Assembly (NCBI RefSeq): GCF_032854445.1 | Contig: NC_088295.1 | Span: 10,775,385-10,839,384 of the forward strand | Reading direction: 5' to 3' | Origin: Liolophura sinensis | Lineage: Eukaryota > Mollusca > Polyplacophora > Chitonida > Chitonidae | Length of the DNA stretch: 64,000 bases | Shown here: in pieces, positions 35,698 to 48,791 of the stretch | How positions within the stretch are numbered: the stretch's first letter is position 1 | Layout: each line of letters opens with the position of its first letter | Program-made: the position numbers and the translations under genes | Notes under the pieces: model-generated | What the model was told of the DNA's origin: nothing | The model's database searches: none | Seen by the model: the letters and a program-made list of their open reading frames with translations, nothing else

Positions 35698-38600
35698 TTA
35701 ACTGAATCAGATGCATCTTTATAAATAAACGTTTACGGGAAAATTTTAACAGTGTAGAATTACTTACAGTGTCCAGAATCTCTGGTGCTCTGTTTTAGGT
35801 TTTTTATACCCTTTTCTGCTTAAAAAAATAATTTGGCTCTTTCAATGTTTAAAAATGAACTATAATAATAATTTTGGCCTTTCAATAGTTTAAAGCTGCT
35901 GACTACTTCTACACGTACTTCCAGATAACTGTGATCCGTCAAAATTATACAAATATTTTCAAGAAACTGTGATGCTAGTTTGTTAATAAATTTGTCTTTT
36001 GGAGTTTGGATATAGTTTTCCCTTTTGAAGGCATGAACTGACTGTGTGATTCAATGCTCTGCCTGTTGCTAAAACAGGTTCTGAAACACCCGGATGTGCA
36101 ACCACAACTTGCCAAGCTTGTGTGAAAATTTGTCATTGTTCCAGTGGCAAAACCTAATAAAAATATCCTCTTCATTTGCAAGAACTATTACTATCAAATT
36201 CTTGTACAGAAGTTAAATATAGCTACTACAACATATACATATTCTGTTACTACATGCATTATGGAGAAACTATTTACATTATGGGGGTCTTTCTTAAGGG
36301 ATTAATGTCCAGGTTTAGCTACTGGTCCTAATTACAAAGAATAACTTGTTAAAGCAGTGTGTTACCGGGAGGGCTTCTGAGAAACATAATAATGACTTTA
36401 AATCCACTACAAACAATAGATTTAGTGTCCTTGCCGATTTCTGACAGGCCCTTAATAACCTGGGAATTCGAAGCGATGTCATTTTCGAGATAGATTCCAG
36501 CTACTCAGAAAAAAATGTAATACTGTTTCAATTTGAACCCATGATGGACGACGTTGAAGTTTCAGTGAAATGACAGTGTATGAAGTATGACACTGACATC
36601 TCTGACCAGACCTCAGATTCCGAATTCTCATACCTTGAATTTGATCTTTGTCCAGGCATTTCCAACCGTACTGGCAAAATACGGACTGGTGAGCTATAGA
36701 CTTACTCTTTGATACACTGTACTTTTCGTGTGTTTAGTTTAAGGTTTAATATTTATTTACCGTTCTTTCCCACGGTTTGCTTGACAAAAAAAAATTCTAT
36801 TCTCCGAGGGACTCTAAATTCATACCTGTATATGCCATGACAACTAACTTCACATGTTATTATCGGCGTTCTGAAAAGAGTCGTGTACAATATAAATACA
36901 TAGAATGTAGAATGTGAACGCCGGCGTTACAGTGTACAGAGATTTACTATCTATCCGTTTTTTTTAGTTCAGTTAATAACAAAATGTAAAATGGCGAGAG
37001 CAGATACGGGTGTTTTCGGTGGGTACAAAATCCTTCCTTTTTGTGCTGTAAAACCATGCCTCCCTGAGGGCCAAATCGCCTGGAAACTGGAAAAAAGTAA
37101 CTTCAGGGTTTCTCGACGACCGGTTTATAAAAACGTATAAAGAGCAAACCATTTCACGAAGAAATTCGATATGCCTGTTGTCACTCTTGTAGCTTTCTTC
37201 TAACACTGAACTAAATGGCGAAGTCGGCCAGCTCGTGAAGGTTGGACTTGTACGACGTGATTCGGCAGAGATTACTGAGTGATAAAATGCATAAAACCGT
37301 TCTCATTATTAAGTGATTTTAAGCGCTATATTACTCAGATTAATGTACCCTTTTCAATATTTTTCACACTCAGTTTAACAATATATACAGGGTAGCTAAT
37401 TATGAATAAATAATGAATCAGGACGCTAATCCTTTAAAGAAGGACACACATTTATGCCTTTTCGTTATACTGATATATCCCCGATACCTTTACTGGATTT
37501 CTAAAATACAAGTGCCCATGAAAATCTCTGTTTATAGCGGATTGAAGGTGTTGTACATACAGTCAAACCTTTGTTAACCCTACTGGCACGAAATATAAAA
37601 GCAGTAAAGCCATTTTTGAATAATTATTGTTGTGCAATCAAAAAACACTTGCAATTCATGGTCTAAGAGTGGTACATGTGTACCGACTTGAAGCTTAAAT
37701 CAGATACTTGGAGTATTATTTAATATTTTTTCATCATGTCATTGTGCTTTGCCAGATAATGACAGAATAAAATCATGTCTACCTGCTGAAATGCGAATGA
37801 AACTTAAATCTTGCAATTATTCACGGTTTGCGTTCGGCTGTTTAGTTTGTAGGCACCACTAAACTGTTCCTCAGTGGTACCACCCCGACCAAGTATTAAT
37901 AAGAACGGATCTTTTTGGCGACAAAAATGTACTAATGAACTTAGTTTAGCCACCGGTTACTGAAATCGAAGATTAAAATTCGCTTGAATTTTTTCCACAG
38001 CCCATTCACTGTTACTGTTTATTTCTTGTCGAAATTTTCATTTTGATCGACGAACGATTGTTATTAGCAATGGTACAACTCAAGGAAACAGACAGGGGCT
38101 GAATGGTGGTTGGGGTGAGTGGTGGTTGGGTTGGATGGTAGTTGGGGGTGGGGTGCGACTCTGAAGAATGTTTCCCTCACAACCCTCAGATGTGCTAAAT
38201 AAGTAATAAACGTTCTTTATTCATAAACAAATGTCATGTTTTAGGTAGATATGGAGCAACATATTAAAGCATCGGCGAACATGGTAAATATGCGGTTAGG
38301 ATGGGATTTAAATTCATGACATGCAAAGAAACAGAATACTTGTCAGGTGATAATATAGGTGACCTGCTTCGTGATTGGCCCTATATTTTGTGTCCTGAAC
38401 GTATTCTTATCCTTCAACTTAATAATAAGACATCTGACCAGGTGTCAATAAACAGGGAATGATTAATTGTTTGACCGAAAACAGCTCCTATTTACACGAT
38501 ACATTTGGACACCTGGACCGAGGAGTGTCAACTTGTTACCACTTGAGAATAACAACTGCCTGCATCAAGACGAAACTTGATGTCAAAGGGAGGGAACCTA

Positions 38601-38769
38601 TGGTAGAATAGACTGATATTCTTTGGCCATCAACTCACAAAACCAGTGACATGTCATAAGAAAGAGGAGTCATAAACTATCGGTGTCAGTGAACACGTCT
38701 TCAAGTGCGACAAATAAAAACGTGCCGCTCTGATTTTCAAATAAACTGTGTTCTTCAGAAAGCACAATA

Positions 38770-38915
38770 GCTCAAGTGATACATTTGAAGAGGGTCGTGG
38801 GTTTTCCCCGGGTCCTGCCGGTTTTCCTCCCATCATAATGCTGGTCTTCATCGTGTAAATCAAATATTCTTGAGTACGGCGTAGAACACCCATCTGAAAA
38901 ATTTATTTCGTCACA
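38770..38915 (+). mobile_element. SINE family 1, body and tail
   Basis: GGTCGTGGGTTTTCCCCGGG is followed by CCTGCCGGTTTTCCTCCCAT, CATAATGCTGG, AAATATTCTTGAGTACGGCG and TAGAACACC. The distal ATAAAT tail is degraded. Confidence 0.8.
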
Positions 38916-41900
38916 AGCGTGTTGAACAACGTTGTTGGCACCTTATAGGAAGTGTGATGACGATTGTGTTGGAAAAAGGGTCTGAACGAGAAAAAATCGG
39001 CGGATATTCTAGACTTGATATTTGTACTGCATAGAAGATAACTAAGATGATCTTATCGACACGTGATTCAAACGTTGGCAATTTGTTAATGGTACCAGTA
39101 CAGAAGATATCTTTATACGACTCTACAAAATACAGGAAAACAAAATATTAAAAAAATGGATATGCTATTCGACAAAATAATGAAATACGAGAAGCCTTTG
39201 TGAGAATCGCTTTTTAAGATGCCAGATATTGCGCAGAATACATGTATATTGATAATAAATGTACATCAGCTCTGCATGTTATCAAAATGACTATTCTTGA
39301 AACTTAAAATTGGAAATCTGATGTGTACGGGGAAATATTGTTTTCGGAATGAGAAGAAATATAAGATGTTTTCGCGATGACAAACAAATCACACACGCAT
39401 ATATATATATATATTCAGCCGACGTATTGATGACTTCAGAACTACAAAAAATATTTACACATTATACAGTATTACCTGTATTTCTTTTAAAAATGGCCGC
39501 CTAAATGATTAATGATTAGACTAAAATGGCAACCTTTAACTAACGGAAAGCTTCAAATTGCAACCTTTGGATGCTAATGGGTTTTTAAGTTACTTGCATG
39601 AGAAATTCTATTGAAAAGTTCAATTCTATTTTATACCGCCATTTGGATCCTCTATCTATATACGGGTGTTTCGTATCTAACACGTTTAAAAGCGTCTATC
39701 TCGTTCACACACAGTCGTGCACAAAGGTTTGAACAGGAATAAAAGGCCCCATTTTATACCATATGGATGAATAATTTATGATATTGTTATTTGACGTATT
39801 GCTTGTCATATTGCGCCAGATATGTTTTGTCTATTTGCCCGTTGCCGCTAACCTGTAGGTCTGCGGTATTTCAAGCACAAATGTAAGATATATGTATGAT
39901 ATATGCGGTGTACATGTACCGCTGTTTGCTATACTGGCATTTACCTGATGTGAAGTGTTCATCATCAGATACACAGGGTTTATCCCGCTTGTTCCAGCAC
40001 AGTGTTGAATGCACGCGGATACATGTCAACGCAAACTTTACATGTGCAGAATTCTTAATAGCGTATGTAGAAACTACGAATGGGAAGATGTCTATAAACT
40101 GGCGATCCGTAATTTAATGCAAAAATTTCTCACAAACTGTTTTTAAAAAGTTTTGCGTGCTGTCAAGATCTAATATGAAATCTAATATTTACTCCCATAT
40201 TCCTGACATGTATGTATGCTAGTGGGTTGTATGCACTTTTTACGAACTATTTGCAACACGGCCGAGCTGTAAGCCACACGTATATCTATATCTACATATA
40301 CAACGATGCATATATATGTCGCCACTGTTTACAGACGTGGTTGCAGGGTTAAAAGGTGCGGGTTGTGAATTTGAGCCCATGTGAAAAAAAAAAAACTGAA
40401 CCATAGATACTTGCAGTGTTGAATATTGTCATGCAGCTGCTTGCTCGGTAAATAAAACATAGCGTGCTATTAACTCAAATGTTCACATAGGCTGTTTTAA
40501 TCCAATAACCCCGAACGAAGATATTCAACAGATATCAGGGCGGTTTCAGAAAACTAGGTGCTTTTATTGGGCATATTTGGACGTAAAAATATTGCACTCT
40601 TCTTGAACTTCCCTTACAGTTTATATTCAGACATCAGTAAAGAATGATCAAGGGAAAAAAGTTAATAAATATTTGAAATTAACTGTTATATCAACAATAA
40701 TTTGTATCTCTCAATTTAGCGTACTTGCAGAATGTATACTAAATCCTCATCTGTCTCCTCAGTTGTCCCTACAACAACATTAAATCAGTCATAACACATA
40801 CCAACCACTATAATTTATTAAAGTCTTTTATTTCATTTTATTGAAGAGTTATTCGGCAAGAAAGGGTGATTTAAGATCAGTGCTTTTAAAATATTTTTAA
40901 TGACTTATGACATTGCCTAACCTTTTAGTTGGATTAGTCTTGCCAATATTTGACTTTCCCATTTCTTTGACGGATATTTATAACACCTGCACATTTGTTG
41001 TATATATGTGTAAGCTACATGTTGATAACAGGAGTAATTATTTCTCTGTCCTATTCCTTGTCATGGCCGGGCGGGGACTTCATCTTGTGACAAATTATAC
41101 AGACTGCCAAATGTTACATATATTCTGGCTTGAGCTAGTTTATCTGATTTTTAACATGAATATGCACGTCATTAACGGTCATGGTATTGTGTGGAATTAT
41201 AATATAACTTTATGGTGGTGCATGTGGTACCACTGGGTTGTACAAAGCCACAGTGCAATCTCTTACACCATCAATAAATAAAATACACATACTAAATAAA
41301 ATAAATAATGTAACCTCTTGAGATGAGATATATGGACTATAATATATTAATAAAAGATTGTAAAGTATATTTGATTTACATTTGTGGGTACATACACATA
41401 CAAAAACCCGTGTAACCTTCCCTAAATAAGTAACTCTTTCATATCTCACACTGCTTCATTAAATATGAAGAAATACCTTGTGTCGTCCACTTGTGGAGTC
41501 GATGGACGGCCGGCCCGTTGGGTGGATTGCATTTTTGGCTGTCCCATTGTTGGCAGCGTGAGAATCGGATCCTGTCATCCTGACTTTCCCAACGCGAAGA
41601 AAAAGATCAAACTCCCAGACTTGGCTTACACAGGCATCAGAGTAGAGTTTAAGTTGTTTCTCACAAGAAATACAGCAGTGGCGCGGTGCACGAGACTACT
41701 AGCTGGAATTCCATTGTCCTTTGGCTAGACTCCTCAGTGTGGCGATCCGCAGGCACCCGGTCCAGATCGATTGAGAAACACAAATGTAACACCTGTGTCA
41801 ATGTTTCCCCATAACCTTAATTATTCAAGTTTACTGAGGATAAATGCAGCATTTATTGAAAGAAGGTGAAGAATATATTACTGCCTATATAAAGCCACTC

Positions 41901-42458
41901 GGTACTTTATCAATTAAATGACCTCCTTTTGAAGTGCTAAGCGGCGAGGTTAAGTTAAATCCTTTATTTAAAGAAAGTGAGAATAAATAGTTGTAGTACA
42001 CGCCTCAATGGTTTGTGACAATATGAAAACCAGTGTGAAGATCTTCCAACAAGCAGTGGCAGATATGCCCTTAAAGGGACTGATTCAATCCGGGCGTCTT
42101 CGGCTTAAGGTAGGGGGTTGGGCTATTACTTGCCTCATTGAACAGAACTTTAATTTTTAGTATATAAATGAAACTGACTGGAAGATATTTATTTGACCTC
42201 TTGCCCCTGTTCTGCCATTTGCTGGGTACACTTGCGTCAGATTAACACAATAAACTATAGCAGTCTCCTATTCGATATCCTGCTGTTGTTAGCAACAGGC
42301 CATAGTTATCCTGTATTTGTACGCATATCTCCCACAGTAACAGCACGATAGATATCTGCAAGACTTCACCTTTAGTGTAGGCGGATGTCAGTTCAAATCC
42401 TACCGTTGTCATTGGTGTGATAACTTATTTAAGTGAGTCTTTCACGTGTGTAATACAG

Positions 42459-42652
42459 GTATTCACGGAGTAACTTATTTTATCACAAAGCAAAGGGAAG
42501 GTGCAAAAAGCTCACTTCAAAGATTTGAAGAAATATGTTATGACAATAAGGGTTTAGAAAGAGTGACAACGCAGGGGCTTACAGATGCCAACAATTTTAT
42601 CGAGGAACTGTCTGATAAGTATAATGGAGTGTTTGAAGTGGAGCAACATTAA
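42459..42652 (+). CDS. Possible terminal exon, unidentified
   Basis: Preceded by acceptor GTGTAATACAG. The frame then reads IHGVTYFITKQREGAKS, RFEEICYDNK and ends SDKYNGVFEVEQH before TAA, about 64 residues with protein-like composition (charged, amphipathic, one Cys). The first codon is completed by one base from an earlier exon. An open segment at 42008-42109 (starts MVCDNMKTS, ends at a GTAGGG donor) lies upstream, but its phase does not join directly. I do not recognise the family. It may be the last exon of a split gene, a retropseudogene piece or chance. Confidence 0.25.
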
Positions 42653-44524
42653 CAAAAACCAACGGTTTTAGATGGAATTCCTGTAAAACAAACCTTAAAA
42701 TGACTCTAAAACAAAAACGATTTTATTACAAATATTAACTAAACACTCCCAATGTCATATCTGCATTGGGGTGACAATTCCGGACAAAAGAACCTAAACA
42801 AACCCAACAGGCTATTACCATGTCCTGTGATAACCCCTGCAATTGCTTGTGCCGTCCAAGGAACTAGGCAATGTTCTTGAACTAAACATGCAAAAAGAAA
42901 ACAAAATAATAGCATAAAAAGCTTATCATGTACGATGAAATTTCAGGTAATAATGAGTCATTGTCGTCTAACGCTTGACATGCGCTTTGACTCACGGCGG
43001 TTTTAAGCATGTATTTTAAGTGAATGTTTTTTTTTTTAAATAAAGCTTATATACACATCAGAAATTTTCAAATTTTGGTTTCAGTTAAAAAGTATGTTCA
43101 AAATTACAAAAGTATGCAGAAAATAGGTATGTGTATGTTGACATTTTCCTTCGTACTAAAATAAAATATATCCCTACATTCTTCAAATATTTGTAAAATT
43201 TAAACTCGAACACACATAAATAAACAGAATCTGTCAAAAGCTTAAAAGCATTAAGGTACCGTGCACTTAATGCTAATATTTGCATCAATATCATTTCTTG
43301 AATCACAACGGGCCTCCGTGGCTTCAGTTGGTTAGCGCGCTAGTGCAGCTAATGACCCAGGAGTCTCTCACCAATGCTGTGAGTTCAAGTCCAGCTCATG
43401 CTGGCTTCCTCCCGGCTATACGTTGGAAACAAACTGCGGATGGTCCTGGGTTTCCCCCGGGCTGTGCCCGGTTTCCACCCACCATTATGCTGGCCGCCTT
43501 CGTATAAGTGAAATATTCTTGAGTGCGGCATAAAACACCAATCAAATAAATAAATCTTGAATCACATCAGAAGAATACGTTTAATAAACTTAAAAAATAT
43601 GAGAATTACCACAAAATCACAAGATATTTCCTATAACAATACGCATATGATCACATATGATCTCCACATGTGATCTTTGATGATAGCACAGACAGTACAG
43701 CCATATGTAGCATTGTACAAACCTAATACACCGACATGCTCTCGCTATGTACTTGTACACATAATATAGACATTTATTACGTAGGCATTAAATCTTTTTT
43801 TCTTTCTTACTTCGCTAAAAGACGAAACCGATGTTGTCATTCAAGTACAGGAGAGTTACCTCGTTGGCCTCGCCCACACTTGTACCTTATCCGTTATGGT
43901 GCTGCTGATGTGATGGGAATGGCTGTAATTGACAGAGCGAGACGAATGCCTGTATAGTGTACCCAATAGGGCAAGATTTACGACGAGTTGTACATAAGAT
44001 TAATAGTATAAGCCCATCTCAACCAAAGTGCTCAGAGCATCTTGTAGAGGATATCGCATTGTGTACAGACAACAAAAACGTCAAAGATATTGCGCTAATA
44101 GACGTACTTCATGCTTGAATTTAAGCTTAGATGAGAACAACGATAGGAAATGATTGAGGGTTTGAACTGTCAAGTTTTACATTTCTTCTGTAATCAGTTA
44201 TCATTTTGTGGCCTCTGTATTCTTACTCCTATAAGTGCGTACACACCACATGTATAGCACGGATATTGCTCCTTACATACGATAAATGTACACGCACATG
44301 GGCTTTTTGTCAGTCTTCTCACAGGGATTGTACCACAGGCTGGCAGCGTTTATTACATCGCGCCGTTGAGGTTATCACGATCTGTGATAGTGAGAGAAGC
44401 CAGGTACATCATTTCCTACATGTTTATCAGACTCAATGCCTGAATTGAGCCTCACATCCGGGATGATACCGTCTGAAGACTAGGCTAACGTCTCCTAAAT
44501 GTTTATCACCTTCTAACGATAAAG
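42653..44524. other. Intergenic between exon candidate and GPCR
   Basis: AT-rich, with no further exon recognised. It contains the full-length SINE at 43308-43554. Confidence 0.4.
43308..43554 (+). mobile_element. Full-length SINE family 1 with target-site duplication
   Basis: The 247-bp insertion begins at the GGGCCTCCGTGG head. It has an A-box-like TGGCTTCAGTTGG and a B-box-like GAGTTCAAGTCC, as in a tRNA gene with a long variable arm. The body reads GGGTTTCCCCCGGGCTGTGC and GTGAAATATTCTTGAGTGCG, and the tail ATCAAATAAATAAA. It is flanked by the perfect 12-bp duplication TCTTGAATCACA (43296-43307 and 43555-43566). It is therefore an intact retroposed copy, and the reference for the fragments in this window. 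RNA polymerase III transcription is expected of the family. Confidence 0.93.
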
Positions 44525-44530
44525 TTTATT
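44525..44530 (-). promoter_or_regulatory. Polyadenylation signal of the GPCR gene
   Basis: AATAAA on the minus strand, about 237 nt beyond the receptor's stop codon. Position and sequence fit, but cleavage is not shown. Confidence 0.5.
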
Positions 44531-44766
44531 GTCAATCAGTAACAGTAGTCCCTATCTGAACGCACAGTCTTTAGTCTTTAGGGGGAAATTCGCGGACGGA
44601 TAAAAACTTCATCGGAAAACCTACAGTACTTTTGTTTCAGTCCGAGCATTGTTCCTTAAACCCAAGGAGACGACTGTGATTCTTTAAACCCCGGAAGATG
44701 ACTGTAAAAAGAATAACCATCTGAAACGATTGGTCCAACAGGCGTATAAATTTGTAAGTAAACGTG

Positions 44767-45466
44767 TCATATAGTGACACTTGTCGTCGCCACAACAGGG
44801 GTGAGCGTTTGCTTGATTGTTATGTTCTGTTCAGTACAGCAGACACGCAGGCGCTTGGGTCTGGAAGAACACATCACCACAAAGTCCCTCTGGAACTTGT
44901 TGTTCAGAAACGTGTAGATAATTGGATTGATACAAGAGTTGCTGTATCCCACAAGCTGTAAGATGGCCATGACTGTTCGGTAAGACACGTCGTTCTGATG
45001 TAGCTGCAGATCATAATACAACGATACAGTGAAGAAGGGAAACCAGAGAACAGTGAACGCGAGAACTATCGTTATCAGCATTTTTATTATCTTCTTCCTC
45101 TGGTTGATCTGACGACCATAACCTTGTGGATTTGCCAGGATGTCACCGATGGGTTTCCGAATCCATAACCGATGAGCAATGGCTCCGTAACAAAGAAACA
45201 TAGCCAGAAGTGGAAGAGTGTAAAGCACAACGAAGATTATGATACTATACAGATAATCATCCCGCTCTCCTCTCGGGAAAAACTCCGCACAAATAAAGGC
45301 AATGTCAAAAGTTTCATCTCGAACAATCCTAATATCGAGCCTCTGGACGACAAGCTGTGGCGACACGGCAACAAGTGAGAGGAACCAGACGGCTAGCAGG
45401 GCATACATAGCCGATCGTCGGGTGTGGAATTTCCTGGCACCAAGAGGATTGCATATGGCCACAAAT
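44767..45466 (-). CDS. GPCR coding exon 2
   Basis: The acceptor TTGTTCACAG is followed by ATTTGTGGCC, which completes Arg and gives F-V-A-I-C. Codes for spans 4-7 and the cytoplasmic tail to a TGA/TAA-type stop at 44767-44769. Confidence 0.9.
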
Positions 45467-46261
45467 CTGTGAACAAATAAAACAAATATCTCACCATTCT
45501 CTGATTATACAACGATTTTGCACTGGAAACATCATTGTTACATATAAATCACGTCGTACACTCAATTTCTACAGAAAGTTTTGCGAATAGTGTTACATAT
45601 ACAAACACCCACCAGCGATGTAAAAGGAGAGGATAGAAAAGACACAATGATCGTTCAAGACGATTGAAATTTGCATCAGATATTTCGCATGATACTACAA
45701 CAAAATCTCATTGCACTACAGGACCGACCGATGTCAATTATAACACTCAAAATCTTAAAGCTCATGTTCTGCCGAGGGCACTGATGATAATGACAAAATT
45801 AAAATAAATAAATGAGAACTGAAACTATACCTGTCAATAGCTATCGCCGTGAGTGTCATCACTGTAGAAACGATGGTCACCGCTTGAAGGTATTTAGACA
45901 GTTTACATAAAAGCACTCCAATGTTCCACACATTGACCACATAATAGTATAGCTGGAAGGGCATGTTTATTGTGGAGACCATGAGATCGCTAACAGCCAG
46001 AGAAAGAATGAACATGTCAGTGACGGATCGCTTCCCTCTGCTGCCAGCGATGACCACAATGACGACCATGTTGAACAACACAGAGAGTAACATAATTAGA
46101 GAGTAGCACACAATAAGACAGATAATGATCCGACCCGGCAATGGCGGAGGCAGAAAACTGTCCTCGGGAGGCATAGGCATCTTTGAAGTGAAATTCAGTT
46201 CCGAAATGTTCCTGTATGACGAATTCATTTCCGAAATCATTTCCGGTAGCAAGCACCCCAT
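44767..46261 (-). CDS. Class A peptide GPCR, QRFP/RFamide receptor-like
   Basis: A two-exon gene (46261-45831 and 45466-44767) joined across a 364-bp GT-AG intron encodes a complete 376-residue seven-span receptor. The N-terminus has three N-glycosylation sites (NSS, NIS, NFT). Visible landmarks are FNMVV in span 1, LAVSD in span 2, the Cys in LLCKL that pairs with Cys in FICAEF, DRFVAIC after span 3, LWFP in span 6 (usually CWxP), NPIIY in span 7 and a Cys-rich tail (CSSRP, RVCC). The second extracellular loop and the start of loop 3 (SPQLVVQRLDI, HRLWIRKPIGD) recall vertebrate QRFPR (VQQLEIKY, YELWIKKRVGD). The ligand is likely an RFamide-type peptide, acting through a G protein. The start ATG has a strong context (GCCATGG) and an in-frame TAG 27 nt upstream. 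A related peptide receptor (orexin, CCK or NPFF type) cannot be excluded. Confidence 0.92.
45831..46261 (-). CDS. GPCR coding exon 1
   Basis: Codes for the glycosylated N-terminus and spans 1-3, ending within the Arg codon of the D-R-[FY] motif (GACAG, donor GTATAG). Confidence 0.9.
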
Positions 46262-48755
46262 GGCTGGCTGGTTGCTTTTTATGTTCTAAATCCGTTTTCG
46301 TATCCGCGGGGGTCACGAATATTCCAATGTTCACTAGTTTTTGCAATCTACGGCAATGCCGTCCATTTGGAACAATGAGGAGCGGACGACGTGATGAGAT
46401 GTGTTTTATAATGTTTGGCGTGGTTGTTCATGGAGTTTTGGGAATGTTAGACGGATGACCGAGCGATGTGTTGACTTAGCTCTTCACCCAACCTGCTTCA
46501 TAAATGGACCCCGAAACAATTGAGAACTTTACCAAGCACTGTGTAAACATACGGGAAGATAAAATTGACCTCATCTAATAATGTGTCATACTCATGGCTC
46601 TAGAATAAATACTTCCATTTTCAAAATAAGGTGCTAAGAGGTTTACTGCATAAAGCTGATAACAATGTTCCCTCAATGAATTACGTTGTATCTAATTCTA
46701 AGAGTTATTACACACACGTCTCGCTAGAAGAAGGCACTTCATATGTTTTAGTGCAGTAAAAGTGCGTTGAAGACAAAGAACGACAGAAGTTATCTCTTTA
46801 CATGATGCACAGACATTCGTGCTTTCATGAAGCTTTAAACTTGAATAAAACAAAATAGTTTGGAGGAAAGATAGACAGTCACCATCAATGCATAAAATTT
46901 GTGATAAAGTCTTGCTGATAAGCAAGCGACCGTGGAGATTGTTCATTGCCTCCTATGTCCTAACGGATGGTCTTGAACACATGGTCTTTATCTGTAAAAA
47001 TCGGCTTGAAACAATGTAATTCTAACAGAGTTTAAACGTACATATATGTATGCATGACCCATTACTTTTGATCATTCTTAATTATCATTAAGACTGAGCA
47101 GTGGTCGAAGCATTATTTCAATCTATATACGTCACAAGAGACATGGACTATATCCCATTCGTCAGGAAATGTTCCACATTCTCTCGCTTTTATTGTTCTT
47201 AAGCCTCTCGTGATAATAAGAAGTGGACGGTGCTATATCTTGAAAGATGTTCACTCGCTTCCTTCAATATGCCATGAGAGGCGCGAGAGACTGTGCTGAT
47301 AACTTATGTTGTTTTACTGTTGGCTCCAAGGTGTCTCCCACTCCTAAAAAAACTGGCCGCCAAGATTGTAGTTTTAAACATGGCATTAAATGATAATGAA
47401 ATTAATACCTACATGTAACATGTACATTTAATTAAAATTGAAGACTTCACCGAAATACACTGGAAAAATATTGAAGGGCTAAAAAAGTAACATTTCCCCA
47501 TTTTCAAATGGTCAGGGCAGACTTACTTGGCAATTTTACTTTGCAATTTTAACTTTTGGTGGAAAGCTATTCGCATAGATACCTCACCAAGTTGATGAAT
47601 TCTCCAACGCTTTTATCGGACAAATAGGCCTATGGACAGTCCATAAAAGCATACTGCCCATGCAGCTGTCTATGTACTCATTTACTATTTCAACTGAACC
47701 AGAATCTTAATCCAGAACATAAGATTTTAAGTATATCGATACCGCTCTTCGCCATCTCTGTACAGTGGGATTTGTTCAGTCAAGACCCCAGTGTTGCCGG
47801 CTTACTCATTTCGTATACCCGTTCCCATGGTTCGCTGATCGCACCATTACGTGCCATTTCATTGTTAAACCAGTCTATCAGACTCGCAGGCTAAAGGTAT
47901 TAGTAAATCGATCTCCATTGGGGACGTGACTGTCGTCGGGTGTAAGCCGACACCAAAGTAAGGTTTGGTGTGAGAGTCTTCTGTCCTGACATCCATCATT
48001 CTTCCTCACTATCAATCTTACTACATCCCAAACATGGCACAAACACCCATCTGAGCATTACAATGACACCATTACCACCTCGGGCAAAATGCTCTCTTGG
48101 AGAATCAACCAGAAGTTATCGACTGGTGCTTAACTTAAATGCTGTCACGGGTTTACCTAACTTCCTCAGTGTGGTTAATGAAACTATTCAAGAGTTAAGT
48201 AAAGGCTAACATTTGGTTTGTTAAAACTGAACGACGTTTAGAGCATCTAGACATCACTCAAATCAAGTTTATACAAAAGTAAACATGCCACTGTGTACTA
48301 GACCTTCTAAAGGCCACGTGGTGTTTCTCCCTAGTATTAGGGTCTTGTAAACAGTTGTATGAGTAATGGGGAATGCATGTTTCATCCTGCTCCATGTACC
48401 TCAATTCTGCAGCACGCGTTGCGTGTTCAAGTAACGCTGGACTCACACCAGGCGGCCAAATGTACATCGATCAGCCAGTGTTTGCTCACTAGAAGCCAAT
48501 ATGGGTTTTCAAAAGCTGGTATTGCTTTGTGAAAACCGTGGTTACTTTTCTCACATATTATATGAGTCGTGCACATGCGATCTCAGACTCTGCTAACATT
48601 TAGGAGGATTGGTACGCCCAACCAGGTCAACAAGAGCCCTGTTCCGGGCATAATCCTTTGTCTTCCACATTAGACAACAGCTGATCATACCTAACTATAT
48701 TGTTTACAGTGACGTGTTGGACGTCCAAAGCCTCTAGACGAGAACCTGGTACTAG
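46262..48755. other. Intergenic between GPCR and calcyphosin-like genes
   Basis: A head-to-head interval of about 2.5 kb that should hold both promoters. No exon or recognised repeat was found; the open frames are short and unremarkable. Confidence 0.4.
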
Positions 48756-48791
48756 CCACACATAAGTGATAGTTGTGATCCAATTCCAAAA

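Larger units (their letters stand above)
32956..42458. other. Intergenic region upstream of SLC43
   Basis: Over 9 kb without a gene I can support. It should contain the transporter's non-coding first exon and promoter, which I could not place. Repeats inside are listed separately. A G-rich stretch at 38103-38155 has runs of 3-5 G. A 124-codon open frame at 40907-41281 is AT-rich and has no motif. Confidence 0.4.

Noticed and set aside
40907-41281. 124-residue membrane protein
   Set aside because: AT-rich frame with no motif, no homology I recognise and no supporting splice or poly(A) signals; chance is likely.
42340-42420. tRNA-like segment with AGTTCAAATCC
   Set aside because: The B-box-like word is not flanked by a pairing T-stem and no A box was found at the right distance; at most an old SINE scrap.
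43310-43400. A tRNA gene
   Set aside because: A and B boxes are present, but the sequence continues into a SINE body and tail with target-site duplication, and there is no closed acceptor stem.
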